A stretch of 64,000 nucleotides of DNA from Inia geoffrensis (GCA_036417435.1 CM070915.1:78865799-78929798), one strand, 5' to 3'; positions 51,903 through 63,730 are shown, counted from the stretch's first letter. Notes: generated by a model from the sequence alone, not told the origin. Program-made: numbers and translations.

Positions 51903-52114
51903 TTTCTTTTTTTTTCTTTTTTTTTTGTACGCGGGCCTCTCACTGTTGTGGCCTCTCCCGTTGCGGAGCACAGGCTCCGGACGCGCAGGCTCAGTGGCCA
52001 TGGCTCACAGGCCCAGCCGCTCCGCGGCATGTGGGATCTTCCCGGACCGGGGCACAAACCCGTGACCCCTGCATCGGCAGGCAGACTCTCAACCACTGCG
52101 CCACCAGGGAAGCC
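51903..52114 (-). mobile_element. Short CHR-type SINE, antisense, left partner of inversion
   Basis: T-rich tail, GCGGGCCTCTCACTGTTGTGG, GAGCACAGGCTCCGGACGCG and head CGCCACCAGGGAAGCCC. Its two flanks do not match each other. The left flank (51873-51902) matches the reverse complement of 53706-53735, and the right flank CTTGAAATATGTT (52115-52127) matches the reverse complement of 53841-53853. Confidence 0.93.
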
Positions 52115-52479
52115 CTTGAAATATGTTTTGATGGTTGTACTACTAGGTAGAAAAATGGGCGAGGACCCAAAGTGACTCAGAAGGATCCAGTACAGCTAAC
52201 GGCCCTTCATGGAACCTCACTTTCTTCCCAGTCAATTGCCAATCGCATTGCTTTCGATGTCATTTGTACACCAATAATTATGAACCTATTCAGAGCTCTG
52301 CCCTGCATCCCACCTCATGTCTTTATTGTCAGCTGGACGCTCCATGTGGGCGTCTGACCCACATCTCCCAAGGGACGTGCCCCCCGCTCCAGACAGCCCC
52401 TCGCCGGCGGCCTGACCCACCCGCCATTCACGTCCAAGAACTCAGGCACCGACCTCCAGTCTGTCTCTCACACCTCGCA

Positions 52480-52960
52480 CCTCAGTAGATGCATCCCACC
52501 CGTCTCCACGACGCCATCACCCTCGCGCCTCCCCGCATTAGTCCACCACCACACGTGCCTGGCCCTCCACCCTCTGCACAGCCACCCGCCGCCCGCCCCA
52601 CTTCCTCCGTCCTGCGCTGGCTCACGGCAGCCCTCCCAGATATCCCCAATACTAGTTTACTCTCTCCCTTCATGCCTGCCCTCAAATGTCACCTCCTTGA
52701 AGAGCCCTTTCTTATCATTCTGTATAAATGGCACGGCCCCTGGGGCTGGTGACCCCCAAAGCGCTAACAGGCTTTCCCGACATCTGACCTGTTAGGAATA
52801 AGCATTTCCTTGTTTGCTCTCTGATTTGTCTCATCCCCACTCAAAACAAGTTCTCCATGAGACAGAGGTGCTCAGTGCTTGGGCTGCACACCACAGCAGT
52901 GCTTGGCACACAGCAGGCGTGCAGAACTTTCCTGGGTGAACATCAACTGAGCACCGACCA
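52480..52960 (+). repeat. L2 remnant, sense, inside the inverted segment
   Basis: CTCAAATGTCACCTCCTTGAAGAG, then GCGCTAACAGG, CCATGAGACAGAGG and CAGTGCTTGGCACACAGCAGG follow the sense L2 3' end in order. The GC-rich part before 52.6 kb is less certain. Confidence 0.68.
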
Positions 52961-53650
52961 TGGGCACTGGACTGGGCCAAGATAAAATACTTTCTGAGGT
53001 TGCAGGGGGTACATGCAATCTTGAACACCGCCCCAAAACGTTTCCACAGTTGAAAGTTATTATTATTTGTTTAAAAAGAAGTATCACTAGAAAAGAAGAG
53101 ACAAAAAGACAGCATCTAATGGTCCTGGATGTAAACGGCATTCAGTTTTATCCTGAGCTGTTCTTTAGAAAATGACCCAGGATCCAGGCTGGAGATGATA
53201 GCATCTATGTCATGGGTACTAATTGGGCAGTTTGGCCCCCAGACCTCCCCTTCATCTGACAAAATGTGCAGGATTAATTGAACACATTTTATGAGAGGCT
53301 TGCTGGCCAGATACCACTTCTCACAATTATCTTCACTTTTTAAATCTCCACAGACACGGCTCTCAAACAGGATCCTGGGGTACATAAACAGAGGTGTGAT
53401 TTTAGGTGACTCAAGGAACCCCCTTTATGTCTTATGCTAGTCAGATCCGGACGAGTCCATCCTGACTAGCTGGTATCTTTCACTACTCGAGGGATTAGGA
53501 AAAAGTTGATAAGTTTCAGTGGAGAGATACTAAGATCATTAAATAGCTAAGGCACGGTACCCCTGAGGGAAAGGTAAAATAATTTGCTTCACTTGGTTTC
53601 ATAAAGAGAAAGCCGAAACGTGCTTGATAATTGTCCTCAAGGATACAAAA

Positions 53651-53710
53651 GGTTACTTTTTAAGAAGTGGTGGGGCTTGTGTGGGGCTTGTTACTTTTTA
53701 ACAAGTGGTG
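53651..53710. repeat. Small direct duplication, about 38-bp spacing
   Basis: GTTACTTTTTAAGAAGTGGTG and a near copy GTTACTTTTTAACAAGTGGTG about 38 bp apart, with GGGGCTTG repeated between. It lies at the edge of the inverted segment. Confidence 0.75.
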
Positions 53711-53733
53711 ACCACTTGTTTTCAATCGCGTCT

Positions 53734-53840
53734 GAGCCATGGCCGCTGAGCCTGTGCGTCTGGAGCCTGTGCTCCGCAAAGGGAGAGGCCACAACAGTGA
53801 GAGGCCCACGTACCGCAAAACAAAAACCAAAAAAAACCCC
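53734..53840 (+). mobile_element. 5'-truncated short CHR-type SINE, right partner of inversion
   Basis: Only the distal part of the SINE is present: GAGCCATGGCCGCTGAGCC to GAGGCCCACGTACCGC, then an A-rich tail. The tRNA-like head is absent. Flanks are mismatched with each other but match the flanks of the 51.9-kb SINE in inverted orientation. Confidence 0.92.
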
Positions 53841-53853
53841 AACATATTTCAAG

Positions 53854-55190
53854 AATAAGTTTCCTTTCATGCATACAAAAATAAGAGTATTGTCATTTTT
53901 ATACATTTCTGTTGAATAGAAAATAGGTTATGTGGTATACATAAGTATATATTACAATGAATAATTTAAAACTATATAAAATGCTGCATACGTACACACA
54001 TATATACACTAATGAAATATGCTTTAATATACATAACATTGTTGGAAAATAGACATTATAAAAATAATTGAGCACGGTACAACTCAGAGCCATCACTTGC
54101 AGCTGGAATGAAAATACCCCTCTCTCCTTTTGCATGTAATACTTTTCCATGTAATTCTTTTCCATAACTGACTTTTAAAAACCTATATGCTTTATAATGT
54201 TCATTGACTCACTTTATGTTCCTACACAAATAAAATACAATCACAGGACGTTTATAACTCTGATTTTACATAAATACAAAGCATACGGGTACTCTTCTGT
54301 CCAAAATAAGTTTAATTTCTGCAATCAAATTTGATGAAAGTTTACACGTTACAAGTGATCTATTATACAGCATGTATTGTATTAGCTCCCAAATTATCAG
54401 ATCAATTAATAAATACATTCTGTGTCAATTTATCTTTTGTTTAGATGGCTAGCTAAGACTTCTGTGTATTTGAAAGCACTTCCCCAGAAAAAACAGCAGT
54501 ATAGGGGAGAAGATAAACCAAACAGAATGACGCTTAAATATGTGCTGAGTTTTATCATATACTGTGTGGGCATGTCCTGTCCCTAGGGTCCTTCGGACGG
54601 AAACCCAGTGCAGATGGGAGGTATCTCCACTGCAGGGCATCTGCTGTCAGGGGGACCGAGCCAGGCGGAGCTGTGAGCACGCACCTTCAGTCTCCCTGCT
54701 GTGTCACAGCCTTTGCTTCCGTGTGACCAGGGCCCGGGGTGCTGCCCGCGAGGACCAGAGGTCCAACGGGAGGCTGGTGAACAAAGGGGGACAAGCCCGA
54801 GAGGCGGGCTGGGGGGCATGAGCGGGAGTGGTGGACAGAGCGACTGCCGTCCCCTGCCCCTGTCCCCCTCTGCCTGCTCTCCCTCACCTTCCAGTGCGCG
54901 TGGGCCTCGAGCCTCGCCCAGCAGGGAGAGGGGCTGGGGCTGGAGCCTCGTAAGGGCAACACCTCACAGTCCGGTGAGGAAACTGAGTCTCTTTGAAGTG
55001 CTTGGAACACAATCATGTAATTTTACACCGTGTGTTCACCAACCTTCGTTCACCACCCTTTTGTCCCCAAGTCAGGAAGCCCAAGCCCATTAAGAGCTGG
55101 TTATACCAGGATCCCTGACATGATGTGCAAATTCTACGTGAGCACATCAGGAGAAGACTTTTGGGTTCGTAGTGCTTGAATCGATAGATT
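53854..55190. other. SNTG1: Intronic stretch, unassigned
   Basis: AT-rich to 54.5 kb, then a moderately GC-rich part at 54.55-55.0 kb with overlapping open frames on both strands that look non-coding. No repeat family is recognised. Confidence 0.45.
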
Positions 55191-55202
55191 AAGCAAGTCT
55201 TT

Positions 55203-55542
55203 TTTTTTTTTTTTTTTTTTGGCTGCGTTGGGTCTTCGTGGCTGCGCGTGGGCTTCCTCTACTTGCAGCGAGCGGGGGCTGCTCTTCTTTGCGGTGCGCG
55301 GGCTTCTCACTGCGGTGGCTTCTCTTGTTGCGGAGCACGGGCTCTAGGCGCGTGGGCTTCAGTAGTTGTGGCTTGCGGGCTCATTAGTTGTGGCTTGTGG
55401 GCTCTAGAGCACAGGCTCAGTAGTTGTGGTGCACGGGCTTAGTTGCTCTGTGGCATGTAGGATCTTCCCAGACCAGGGCTCGAACCCGTGTCCCCTGCAT
55501 TGGCAGGCAGATTCTTAACCACTGCGCCACCAGGGAAGCCCC
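55203..55542 (-). mobile_element. Long CHR-type SINE, antisense
   Basis: A run of about 22 T, then GGCTGCGTTGGGTCTTCGTGG, GCAGCGAGCGGGGGCTGCTC, GTAGTTGTGG repeats and head CGCCACCAGGGAAGCCCC. Target-site duplication AGCAAGTCTTT at 55192-55202 and 55549-55559. The least diverged long copy in the window. Confidence 0.95.
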
Positions 55543-55559
55543 AGAATGAGCAAGTCTTT

Positions 55560-56826
55560 AAGATGAAATTGCCTTTACACAAGCACCCCTTCTGCAGAAG
55601 TGGTGTGCATGCCTGCCCCCTGCTCCCTCTGGCGCACAGCTAAGCAGGTGGATGGGTGAGTTGTAGGAATTTCAATGATGGAGACGATTATATGCTCAAA
55701 GAAAGTCCCCTAATGGAGGGCAGTGGAGAAAGAAAAGCACTAGGGGTCAACCAGCCAGGCTTGCGTTCCCACCTCTGCTACTGGCTGTGCAAAAAGAGGT
55801 CCCGGGAATGACTCCTCAGAGGCTCCCACCGCCGAGACGGAGGCGTCCGTGCGTGGCTTCCACTTGGGACGTGGTACCAGAAAGATCTGCCATTGAATGA
55901 TAGGCTTGTCTCTGGTTTCTGGGGCCTGAGTTCTCTTTCTGTGATGTGTGTGGTTGTCACAGAGCTGATACCACACCAGGGAAAGGTGACCTTGAAAAGT
56001 CACAGTGATCTCATCCCAGAGACGTGAGTCCAGTCACTTCATTTCCAGCACTTGCTCAAAAGACTGTCCTCTGATTCCAGGGACGGAAGGGACACATCAT
56101 TCAATACTTATTTGGACAAAGGAAAAACACATCTAGCCCTTTACATTTGCCAGAAGGTCGTATCATTCACAAAACGGGATAAAAGTAGAGGAACCCCCTT
56201 GGAGGACATGACTGATGCCACTTTAGGGTGACACACATTTCAAGAGCAATTCAGAGGCAGAAATCCCTAACATTTATCCAGCACTTATGAAGTACCCTTT
56301 CTTAGCTTACTTCTTCAAACCAACAACCCAGAAGGCAGCTATAATTATAATTCCTGACATAATGGTGAGAATTCTGAAATAAAGATAGCTAAGTAATTTA
56401 TCAGGGATTTATTGCTGGGAATTATTAGGACCAGAAGTGAAGCCCAGGCAACCTGCTGTACACACGCCTGTACTTTCCCTCAACCAAGTAACCTGGTAAT
56501 CACGTTAGTATGGTGTTTGGAAACTGAACAGAAACATGCGGTACGTGACAGATGGCTGAAGTACAAACACACTGTAGGGAAACAAAGAAGAAAGTAGTAA
56601 AATTATCTAATGGGATAAGAGTAACCATAAATCTATTGCTAAGAATTGTCTTAGTTCCTATTAAGTACATTTGCTCTTCCAAATGAACAATGATACAGGA
56701 AGAGAGTGACTACAGTAACTCTAAAGCAAAACTGAACTTTATTCCATGTTTTGATAAAACAAAAATATATCAAAAGGCTAGCTATTACTTCCAAAACATC
56801 ATAGCCAATATTTCCAAATCACAAAA

Positions 56827-56874
<48 letters not shown>

Positions 56875-57740
56875 CTCTGTAACTATAGCTACATATATTC
56901 TCAGAAAAGAAAACATCTCACAGGAGTGCATTATATTCCTCTCAATGATATTTTGTTGGCCACGACAAATTGAAACTCGATGAAGAATTTTCTCAATAAA
57001 TAGTTTTTTTTTAATTAGGAACACAGGTGATTTTGACAAGATCCAACTGATTGATAGATGTAATCCCAAATGTAAAATTTAACTGTTCTAATTTTGTTAT
57101 TTAGAAAAATACATTAATTGAAATTATTTTGGATATTTCAGAGCCAGAGAGACTCTTTTCCTTACAGATGAGATATAACAATTTTAAAGCTGACAAACTG
57201 AAAGCGGAAGAAACAAGTAATGAAATCTAATCACATAAGTTAAATTTAATAAATCAGGTTCGTGTATGTATTAAACAAGGAGAAAACCTAACCCACTCCA
57301 AAGTCCATCTCTAACAGTGTGTCTTGACACACTCAGTGTAACCATGACAGGCTTGCAGGACAGAGCAGCAAGGTTCCAGAAAGTGGGATCCTTATGTGCA
57401 ACTTCTACACAGCACTTGAGTAGTTGTCACCTAGAGTTCCTCTAATCTTCACTTTTTGGGATGGTGAGCAATAGGCCTGATCTAGTCAACTCTTTAAAAT
57501 ATGCAAAGGATGAGTAAGATGAGGTGGGCAGTGCTCAGTGTGTGCTGCTGAGCTTCTGTACGAAACACTATCAACCATAGAAGTTGATGGCATTCTAAAG
57601 AAACAACTAGCAAAATAACAAGAACAATATTTTTCTTGATAAAGTAATGTGTAACAGCAAAAGTATAGCTATTATTAATAAAAACGAAGTGATGTGATTG
57701 AAAACTGGTACAGCAAACTCTCTATGCCACTGCATCATTA
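55560..57740. other. SNTG1: Intronic stretch with one microsatellite
   Basis: Mostly unassigned. A weak antisense MIR trace lies near 56275-56420 (CATTTATCCAGCACTTATGAAG, then ACAACCCAGAAGGCAG). No exon is seen. Confidence 0.45.
56829..56872. repeat. (AC) microsatellite, about 44 bp
   Basis: Pure AC run. Confidence 0.95.
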
Positions 57741-57751
57741 AAAAACAGAGG

Positions 57752-58072
57752 GGACTTCGCTGGTGGCATGGTCGTTAAGAATCCGCCTGCCGACGCCAGG
57801 GACTGGGGCTCAAGCCCTGGTCCGGGAAGATCCCACATGCTGCGGAGCAACTAAGCCCGTGTGCCACAACTACCGAGCTTGCGCTCTAGAGCCTGCGAGC
57901 CACGACTACTGAGCCTGCGCTCTAGAGCCCGCGAGCCACGACTACTGAAGCCTGTGAGCCTAGAGCCCATGCTCTGCAACAAGAGAGGCCACCGCAATGA
58001 GAAGCCCGCACACCGCAACAAAGACCCAATGCAGCCAAAAAGTAAAATAAAATAAATAAATACATAAATAAG
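57752..58072 (+). mobile_element. Long CHR-type SINE, sense, with internal duplication
   Basis: Head GGGGACTTCGCTGGTGGCATGG, B-box region GGGCTCAAGCCC, then CCACATGCTGCGGAGCAACT and a TAAAATAAAATAAATAAATA tail. The body carries a 36-bp unit twice in tandem (57875-57910 and 57911-57946, 34 of 36 equal by eye). The long SINE at 30.8 kb has only one clear copy of it. Confidence 0.92.
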
Positions 58073-58142
58073 GTATTCTAGACCACTTTCAAGGAGATTT
58101 CAACACTTTTCTTCAAGGGTCTGACATCTGGTTTCCTTCAGT

Positions 58143-58511
58143 TTTTAAAAAATTTTATTTATTTTTTTATACAGCAGGCTCTTATTAGTCATCCACCTTA
58201 CACACATCAGTGTACACATGTCAATCCCAGTCTCCCAATTCATCCCACCACCCCCGCCCAAACACTTTCCCCCCTTGGTGTCCATACGTTTGTTCTCTAC
58301 ATCTGTGTCTCTATTTCTGCCCTGAAAACTGGTTCATATGTACCATTTTTCTAGGTTCCACATATATGCGTTAATATATGATATTTGTTTTTCTCTTTCT
58401 GACTTACTTCATTCTGTATCACAGTCTCTAGGTCCATCCATGTGTCTACAAATGACCCAATTTCGTTCCTTTTTATGGCTGAGTAATATTCCATTGATAC
58501 GTGCACCACAT
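58143..58511 (-). mobile_element. Short L1 3'-end insertion, antisense
   Basis: Reverse complement of the L1 3' UTR and last ORF2 codons. It begins T-rich at 58143, has CAGCAGGCTCTTATTAGTC and ends with GGCTGAGTAATATTCCATTG. Short target-site duplication CTTCAGT at 58136-58142 and 58512-58518. Confidence 0.88.
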
Positions 58512-58518
58512 CTTCAGT

Positions 58519-60240
58519 ATTAAAACTGTACTTTCACTTTTAAAAACAGTAATATAAGCTTTTGGAAGGTCAAACAGTTTTAAGATTTCATACAATTGGA
58601 AATTTGCAAGGCAGAAAGTTTCTGTAAACAGAAATCCAAAAGTATTAAGTCTGAAAAGATTATGGAAAAACTTAAAATAGACCTGAAGGAAGGAATTTAA
58701 ACTGAGTAGAGGATTACAAGTAATCCTCTTCTTAAGGGGTGAATCGTTGAGATTGGCACCAAATTGATTTGGGCAACAAATCTAATTTTCTAGCTTTCTC
58801 TTACACAAAGGCTAAGTTCTACTAACTGCCGACACAAAATTTTACTAACCAGAAAATTCATATAGAGATAAGTTGTCACTTATTTTAAATGCTTCAAAAA
58901 TATTCAATTTATTCATATTTTATGTGTTATATAAATTTTTATTTAGAATAGTCTAGGAAGGTTTTCCTAACATAGTTATGCTGTCCTATTTTATTAAAAT
59001 TACTGGAGTATATTAAAGTACTAAGATTTTAAAAAGCATTGCTCCCCAGTGCTTATTTTCAGAATGATAGTCAGGCTGTGTTTCTAACTCAGAATGAAGG
59101 GGAAGGGAATTCTGCAACATGGAGTTGTAATAATTCATAAATATCTTGCTCTTAGACCCACTTACATGGGTAGGGAACGCCCCCTAGACAATTAGATATT
59201 GAGAAAGACAGAGCGAGGATTGTGGTTTGTTTGGAGCGCAAGGTTAAATATCTTTTGTGCATTGAGTCCTTCATGAGAAGAAGTGACTGAACCCTTTTAT
59301 TAACACATCCTTTTCCTAAGAGATATTTGTTTGTTTGAAAAAAGGACCGTGAATTGCTTTGGAAGCTTCATGAAAACACTGTAAGGCTGTACTTTTTATA
59401 ACTAAAAGGACAAACAAACATTTGAGGAATCATCAGATCAGTCACAGAAATCATGTACAATTATTTAAAACATGTGACAAATCAGTGTTTTGTTCACACC
59501 TGACATAGAAAATGTAATGCAAATGGTATAACTTAAGGAAAAAAAAAATAATGTAAGAATGATACGGACGTGTGTGTCACTACATAAGGACAAAAGGAAA
59601 TGGTGAGAACTTCCAGAATGAAAAGAAATGATGCCTTTGAGCTTTCAAGAGTGTAAATAGGTCAATAAAACAAAATTTTTAAAATGAGATGTAAGTAATT
59701 AGCACTCTGGGACTCGAAAGATGTTTTGGAAAAACAGAAATAAGTACTTTATGTAACAGTTGTGCATTTATGGAGCTCTAACAGAAGAGTGGGTATGTGC
59801 TAGCCTATTAATAAATCCAAGAAAATGTTATTAGGATAACAAAAATAAAAGATAAAATCACATTTTTATCAATGGTGATCACTGTATTTCATTAAGAAAG
59901 GAAGCAGGCTGTGAACAGGGGGCTGGGTGTTCCGGACAAAGTCACTCTTGATTCGATCTGCCGCTGGGGCTCCAACAGCCCGAGCTCACTCAGGGGAGCC
60001 TAGGTCCTCACCGAGAGCAGCAAGACTCCTTGAGTGTGCAGTCGGTGACGACTAAAAAAATCAGGGAAATTTAGTTCTATTATTGGAGGAAACAAATTAA
60101 AACATATTTTAAGAAGCTTGGATTTTAGGGAGTGATTACACATTTTAAAGCAATACATTAAAAGACCAAGAACTGGAATCATTTTAAAATGAGGTATAAA
60201 ATGTAAAACAATCAATAAACCTTCTAAGAAAAACTGTTAT
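58519..60240. other. SNTG1: Intronic stretch, unassigned
   Basis: AT-rich. No repeat or exon recognised. Confidence 0.45.
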
Positions 60241-60256
60241 TTAAAAAACGAAAAGG

Positions 60257-60447
60257 GGGTCTTCCCTGGTGGTGCAGTGGTTGAGAGTCTGCCTGCCGAG
60301 GCAGGGGACGCAGGTTCGTGCCCTGGTCCGGGAAAATCCCACATGCCGCGGAGCACCTGGGCCCGTAAGCCATGGCCGCTGAGCCTGCGCGTCCGGAGCC
60401 TGTGCTCCGCAACGGGAGAGGCCGCAACAGTGAGAGGCCCACGTACC

Positions 60448-60479
<32 letters not shown>
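60257..60479 (+). mobile_element. Short CHR-type SINE, sense, long A-tail
   Basis: Head GGGTCTTCCCTGGTGGTGCAG, B box GGTTCGTGCCC, GAGCCTGCGCGTCCGGAGCC and a run of about 29 A. Flanked by GAAAAGGG at 60249 and 60480. The long pure A-tail suggests a recent insertion. Confidence 0.95.
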
Positions 60480-60481
<2 letters not shown>

Positions 60482-60489
60482 AAAGGGCT

Positions 60490-61249
60490 ACAAATATGTT
60501 CGGAAAATGCAGAGACACATCTCTTTTACTAAGATGGTCTCCCTTTCTGAACCTGAAAGACAAGCGTTTCTGCAAACATCAGCACACGAGTCAACCACTT
60601 TGGATGACGTCGGTTTCCACTCCCTGCTCCCCGTGTGTCTCCTCGTGTGATGGCTGGCAGTATAATTACTACTGTAATTGCTTCCGCATCATTCGGGTAG
60701 GGCCTGTCCTTCTCTCACCAGGAAGAATCTGACCACTGGACTTGAACTCCTAAGTCCAGCTGTAGGATGAGATCCAGGTCACAGGGACACGGGGGCGTCC
60801 TCCGGGGGCCGGTGACACTGGCCCAGTGACTCGTGGTTTTTCCTCATTCTAAATGTTCACGTTTGTGACTAAGTTTATATTCCTACTTCTGCAATCTTTT
60901 TATTAGTGAGGCCCCCAAATTGACTAAGTGACAGGTGCCATGACATCTGGACACTCCTGGGGATTTACACCCATACCCGAGGGCCTTTATGGTGAAGTGT
61001 GTCTACTGTGGCCTGAGTGTGGCCTCAGTCCATTTCTAGGCCACTGGCTTAGCCACTTTCTAGAAAATATCTGCTGACCGGCCCTCCTTCTTCCTGGTTC
61101 TGCAAAAAACAACAGAATTCTAGTTTTTGGTTTTTTCCATTTTTCTCTAATCTCCGTACTGTTTGGGTTCCCCTCCGATTGTCCAGTCCTAAGTCTGAGA
61201 CTTGTCGCATCTGGACACGTCAGTAGTCAGATGTGCACACTGTTGAACG
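60490..61249. other. Stretch left of the CpG island, unassigned
   Basis: Moderate GC, no recognised repeat or exon. Confidence 0.4.
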
Positions 61250-62100
61250 CTCAGAGCTCAGGGCCGAGGTCAGGGAGCACGTGCGCATCGGGGGCGTCAG
61301 GGTGCAAACGCCGGGGTGCCCGGGGCGCAGAGGGGATGAGATCTACTGCCGGGGAGCGGTCGGCCTTAGGTAAGAAAGGGGACGGGCCGTCAGGACAGGC
61401 CTGCCGGGGGCCGCAGTAACCCCGCTGGCTGAGGACTTCGTAAGGAGGCGGTAGGGTCACCCCCGGGGAGCGCGAAGTGTGTGCTGACGTTGCGAGAAAG
61501 GAAGGAGCTTTAACCTCCGTCCTGCTGGATTAGGCCAGAGGACGGACCACGGAAACACTCCAGCGCGAGTGTGAGGCAGAATTAAAGGCGTGGTGTCTTT
61601 CTCCAGCTCCGTCCGGCTGCACTGCTCGGTTAGGGTCCGAACTCGGGCAGTCGCTCTGCACAGAGTCAGATGGGCAAGAGCAGTGGGCGGGGACTGCCTC
61701 CGCGGCACGTGGCTGAGCCGGGGAAGACGGCGACCGGAGCGTCTCCTTCGTGACGTCTTCCGCCGCCCGCCCCCCGGCCCCGCCCGCGCCCTTCCGGGCA
61801 CCGGTCCTCTCCGGCCCGGATCTCCGCCGCAGCCCTGGGACCGCCTCCTCCGCGGATCCCGGCCCATCTCACGGTGGAGAGCGGGAGGCCGGCTCTACCG
61901 CGGCTCGCGCTCGCCCTCCTGCTGGGCCTCTCCTTCGTCCTTCAGATAAGGTTCACAGTCCTGATTCTCGTCTTCGCACCCGAACACCAGCGCAGACCTC
62001 CGACCCTAGCACATCACCGCGGTGCTTAGCATTTTTAGCTGTGGCGAAGGACACACACTCCTCGCACACCTGGGCGCGCTCACAGGTGCCCTCCTGAGCC
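61250..62100. promoter_or_regulatory. CpG island, possible intronic or unannotated promoter
   Basis: An isolated stretch very rich in G+C and CpG within otherwise AT-rich DNA, densest at 61640-61950. Visible sites are two CACGTG E-boxes (61278-61283 and 61706-61711), a GGGCGGGG GC box (61685-61692) and a TGACGTC cAMP-response-like site (61751-61757). A good plus-strand splice-donor match, TTAG followed by GTAAGA, sits with its GT at 61370-61371. There is no TATA box and no SINE or L1 signature. The open frames on both strands look like by-products of the GC content. It may drive an alternative SNTG1 transcript (minus), a non-coding RNA (plus), or be a remnant of the 5' end of a retrocopy. Confidence 0.6.
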
Positions 62101-62179
62101 CGGGATGCCCCCTTCCCGCCAGCTCACCGGACTCCTAACCCTATAACCGCAACGCGTCCTCCATAGCTGAGTCCTTTAA

Positions 62180-62345
62180 TGAGCGTCTACATTTCAGTCT
62201 GTTTAAGGCCTCCCTCCAAATCCCCTCATCAGCTGGGCTTTCTGTGAGCTCCGGCCCCTGAACAGTTGTGCTGAATCCCTGGTACCCAGTGGGGCGATCG
62301 GCACATGGATACTCAACGAATATTTGATAAATGAATTCATAAATA
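62180..62345 (+). repeat. L2 3' end, sense
   Basis: GTGCTGAATCCCTGGTACCCAG, then CACATGGATACTCAACGAATATTTGATAAATGAATTC, the standard L2 terminus. It bounds the CpG island on the right. Confidence 0.68.
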
Positions 62346-62371
62346 AAAACGCATTCACAAACCAATGAACG

Positions 62372-62510
62372 AACTGCTAATCTTCACAACAACCTGTGCT
62401 TTCTTCGCCCCACTGAACAGATGAAGAGGTCCACAAGTCCACAGAGCCTGACACATCAGCAAAGGGCAACACATGGAAGTGAGAGTCGCCATTTACTGCC
62501 ACGTCCCTTA
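62372..62510 (-). repeat. MIR remnant, antisense
   Basis: TAATCTTCACAACAACCTGTG, CCCCACTGAACAGATGAAGAGG and the following blocks follow the reverse complement of MIR. Confidence 0.55.
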
Positions 62511-62634
62511 TTCTGAACCCTTGCTCTCCCCCTTGGTGCCGGGCTGGCTTTCTCATTGGCGTTTCTTTCCTATTTATCAACGCTTATACCGAGAGAGAAA
62601 GAAGCCAGAGTACAACGTTGATGGGCACAGATTT

Positions 62635-62865
62635 TTGAGACAGCCTGCAAGATTCACATCTTTAGGTCTGAACTTTACCAGCTGTGTGACCTTGAGTTAT
62701 TTATTTAAACATTCTTCGCCTCTGTTTCAATATCTGTAAAATGGGAATAATAGGAACTGCCTCCCAGTGGTATAGTAAAAATTAAATATATTATTATATA
62801 AGCACATAGAACAATACCTGGCACTGCACAAGAACTATATATTCTGGGTAACTATTACTGCTTCA
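62635..62865 (+). repeat. MIR SINE remnant, sense
   Basis: CCAGCTGTGTGACCTTGAGTTA, the CTCTGTTTCAATATCTGTAAAATGGGAATAATAGGAACTGCC core, then AGAACAATACCTGGCAC match MIR along most of its length. The best preserved MIR in the window. Confidence 0.82.
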
Positions 62866-62869
62866 TTTT

Positions 62870-63730
62870 TGTTGTTATGGGTGTAGCTTTGGGTCAGAAG
62901 AGAGTGGGTTTTCCTGATCCGAGGCCAGATGTTCCGCGGTCCAGATCAATTAAATGTGCCTTATGTGAGGGACCCCTTTCTGGAGAGAGAAACCTGCCCC
63001 TCGCCCAGCTGCACAGGACTGTTACGTGGTGGGACGGGTGACTGAGTTACACAGGGGCCCCTTCAACTCGCTCCCCAGACCCAACCATCGGAGTCTGAGC
63101 TCCTTGGGAAGCCAGCCCTCCTCCAGGCACTGGTCTGCAAGCAGGAAAACAATCCATTTCACACTGAGCCTTAGGTCCATGCCTCTGTTCTTGTGCTAGG
63201 TGAAGTTTCCCTTTGTGCAAGACAATCCTCAACCGATAACGCTGCATGTCAAGTGTAAACCCAGGAAGCATGGAACGTGCCCGCTGCCCTCACGAAGAGA
63301 GCTTTCCTATATACATACAAGTGACAGTAGACGTGTATTAATCAGTGTCTGAAAATATTATCTCCAGGCCTCATAACCTAGGTAAAAATTTTCCCAAAGC
63401 AACTAATAGGCTTATAGCAAATTTTGTGTGGGAAGACCAATGAGACAGGCTGTTTGATTTTACTCTGGGCAGAGTGCTAATACGTGGGCACTCTCGGATA
63501 TTCACGATAGCAGTATAAATTATTACGGCTCTTCTAGAGACAATTTACGTACATAAACCTATAGCCTCTTGACCATATCAGGATATTTCCACCCAGGATG
63601 TTCAAAACACAGAGTTTAGATTAAAGGAAATACTTTGGAAGTTAACAAAAGTTTGTGGGCAAAGATCAATTCTTTGCTGGGTTTTTTTTTTTTTTTTGGC
63701 CTCTTTAACCAAACATGTGTGTCACCCTAA
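62870..63730. other. Stretch without recognised features
   Basis: Mixed composition with one T15 run at about 63682-63698. No exon or repeat family recognised. Confidence 0.4.

Noticed and set aside
54564..55093. Overlapping frames on both strands, up to 130 codons
   Set aside because: Composition-driven; no recognisable domain and no consistent frame preference.
61457..61949. Long open frames on both strands (for example plus 61590-61949, minus 61457-61867), Arg/Pro-rich
   Set aside because: They overlap on opposite strands in CpG-island DNA, where stops are rare by composition. No domain is recognised and no splice context supports them.
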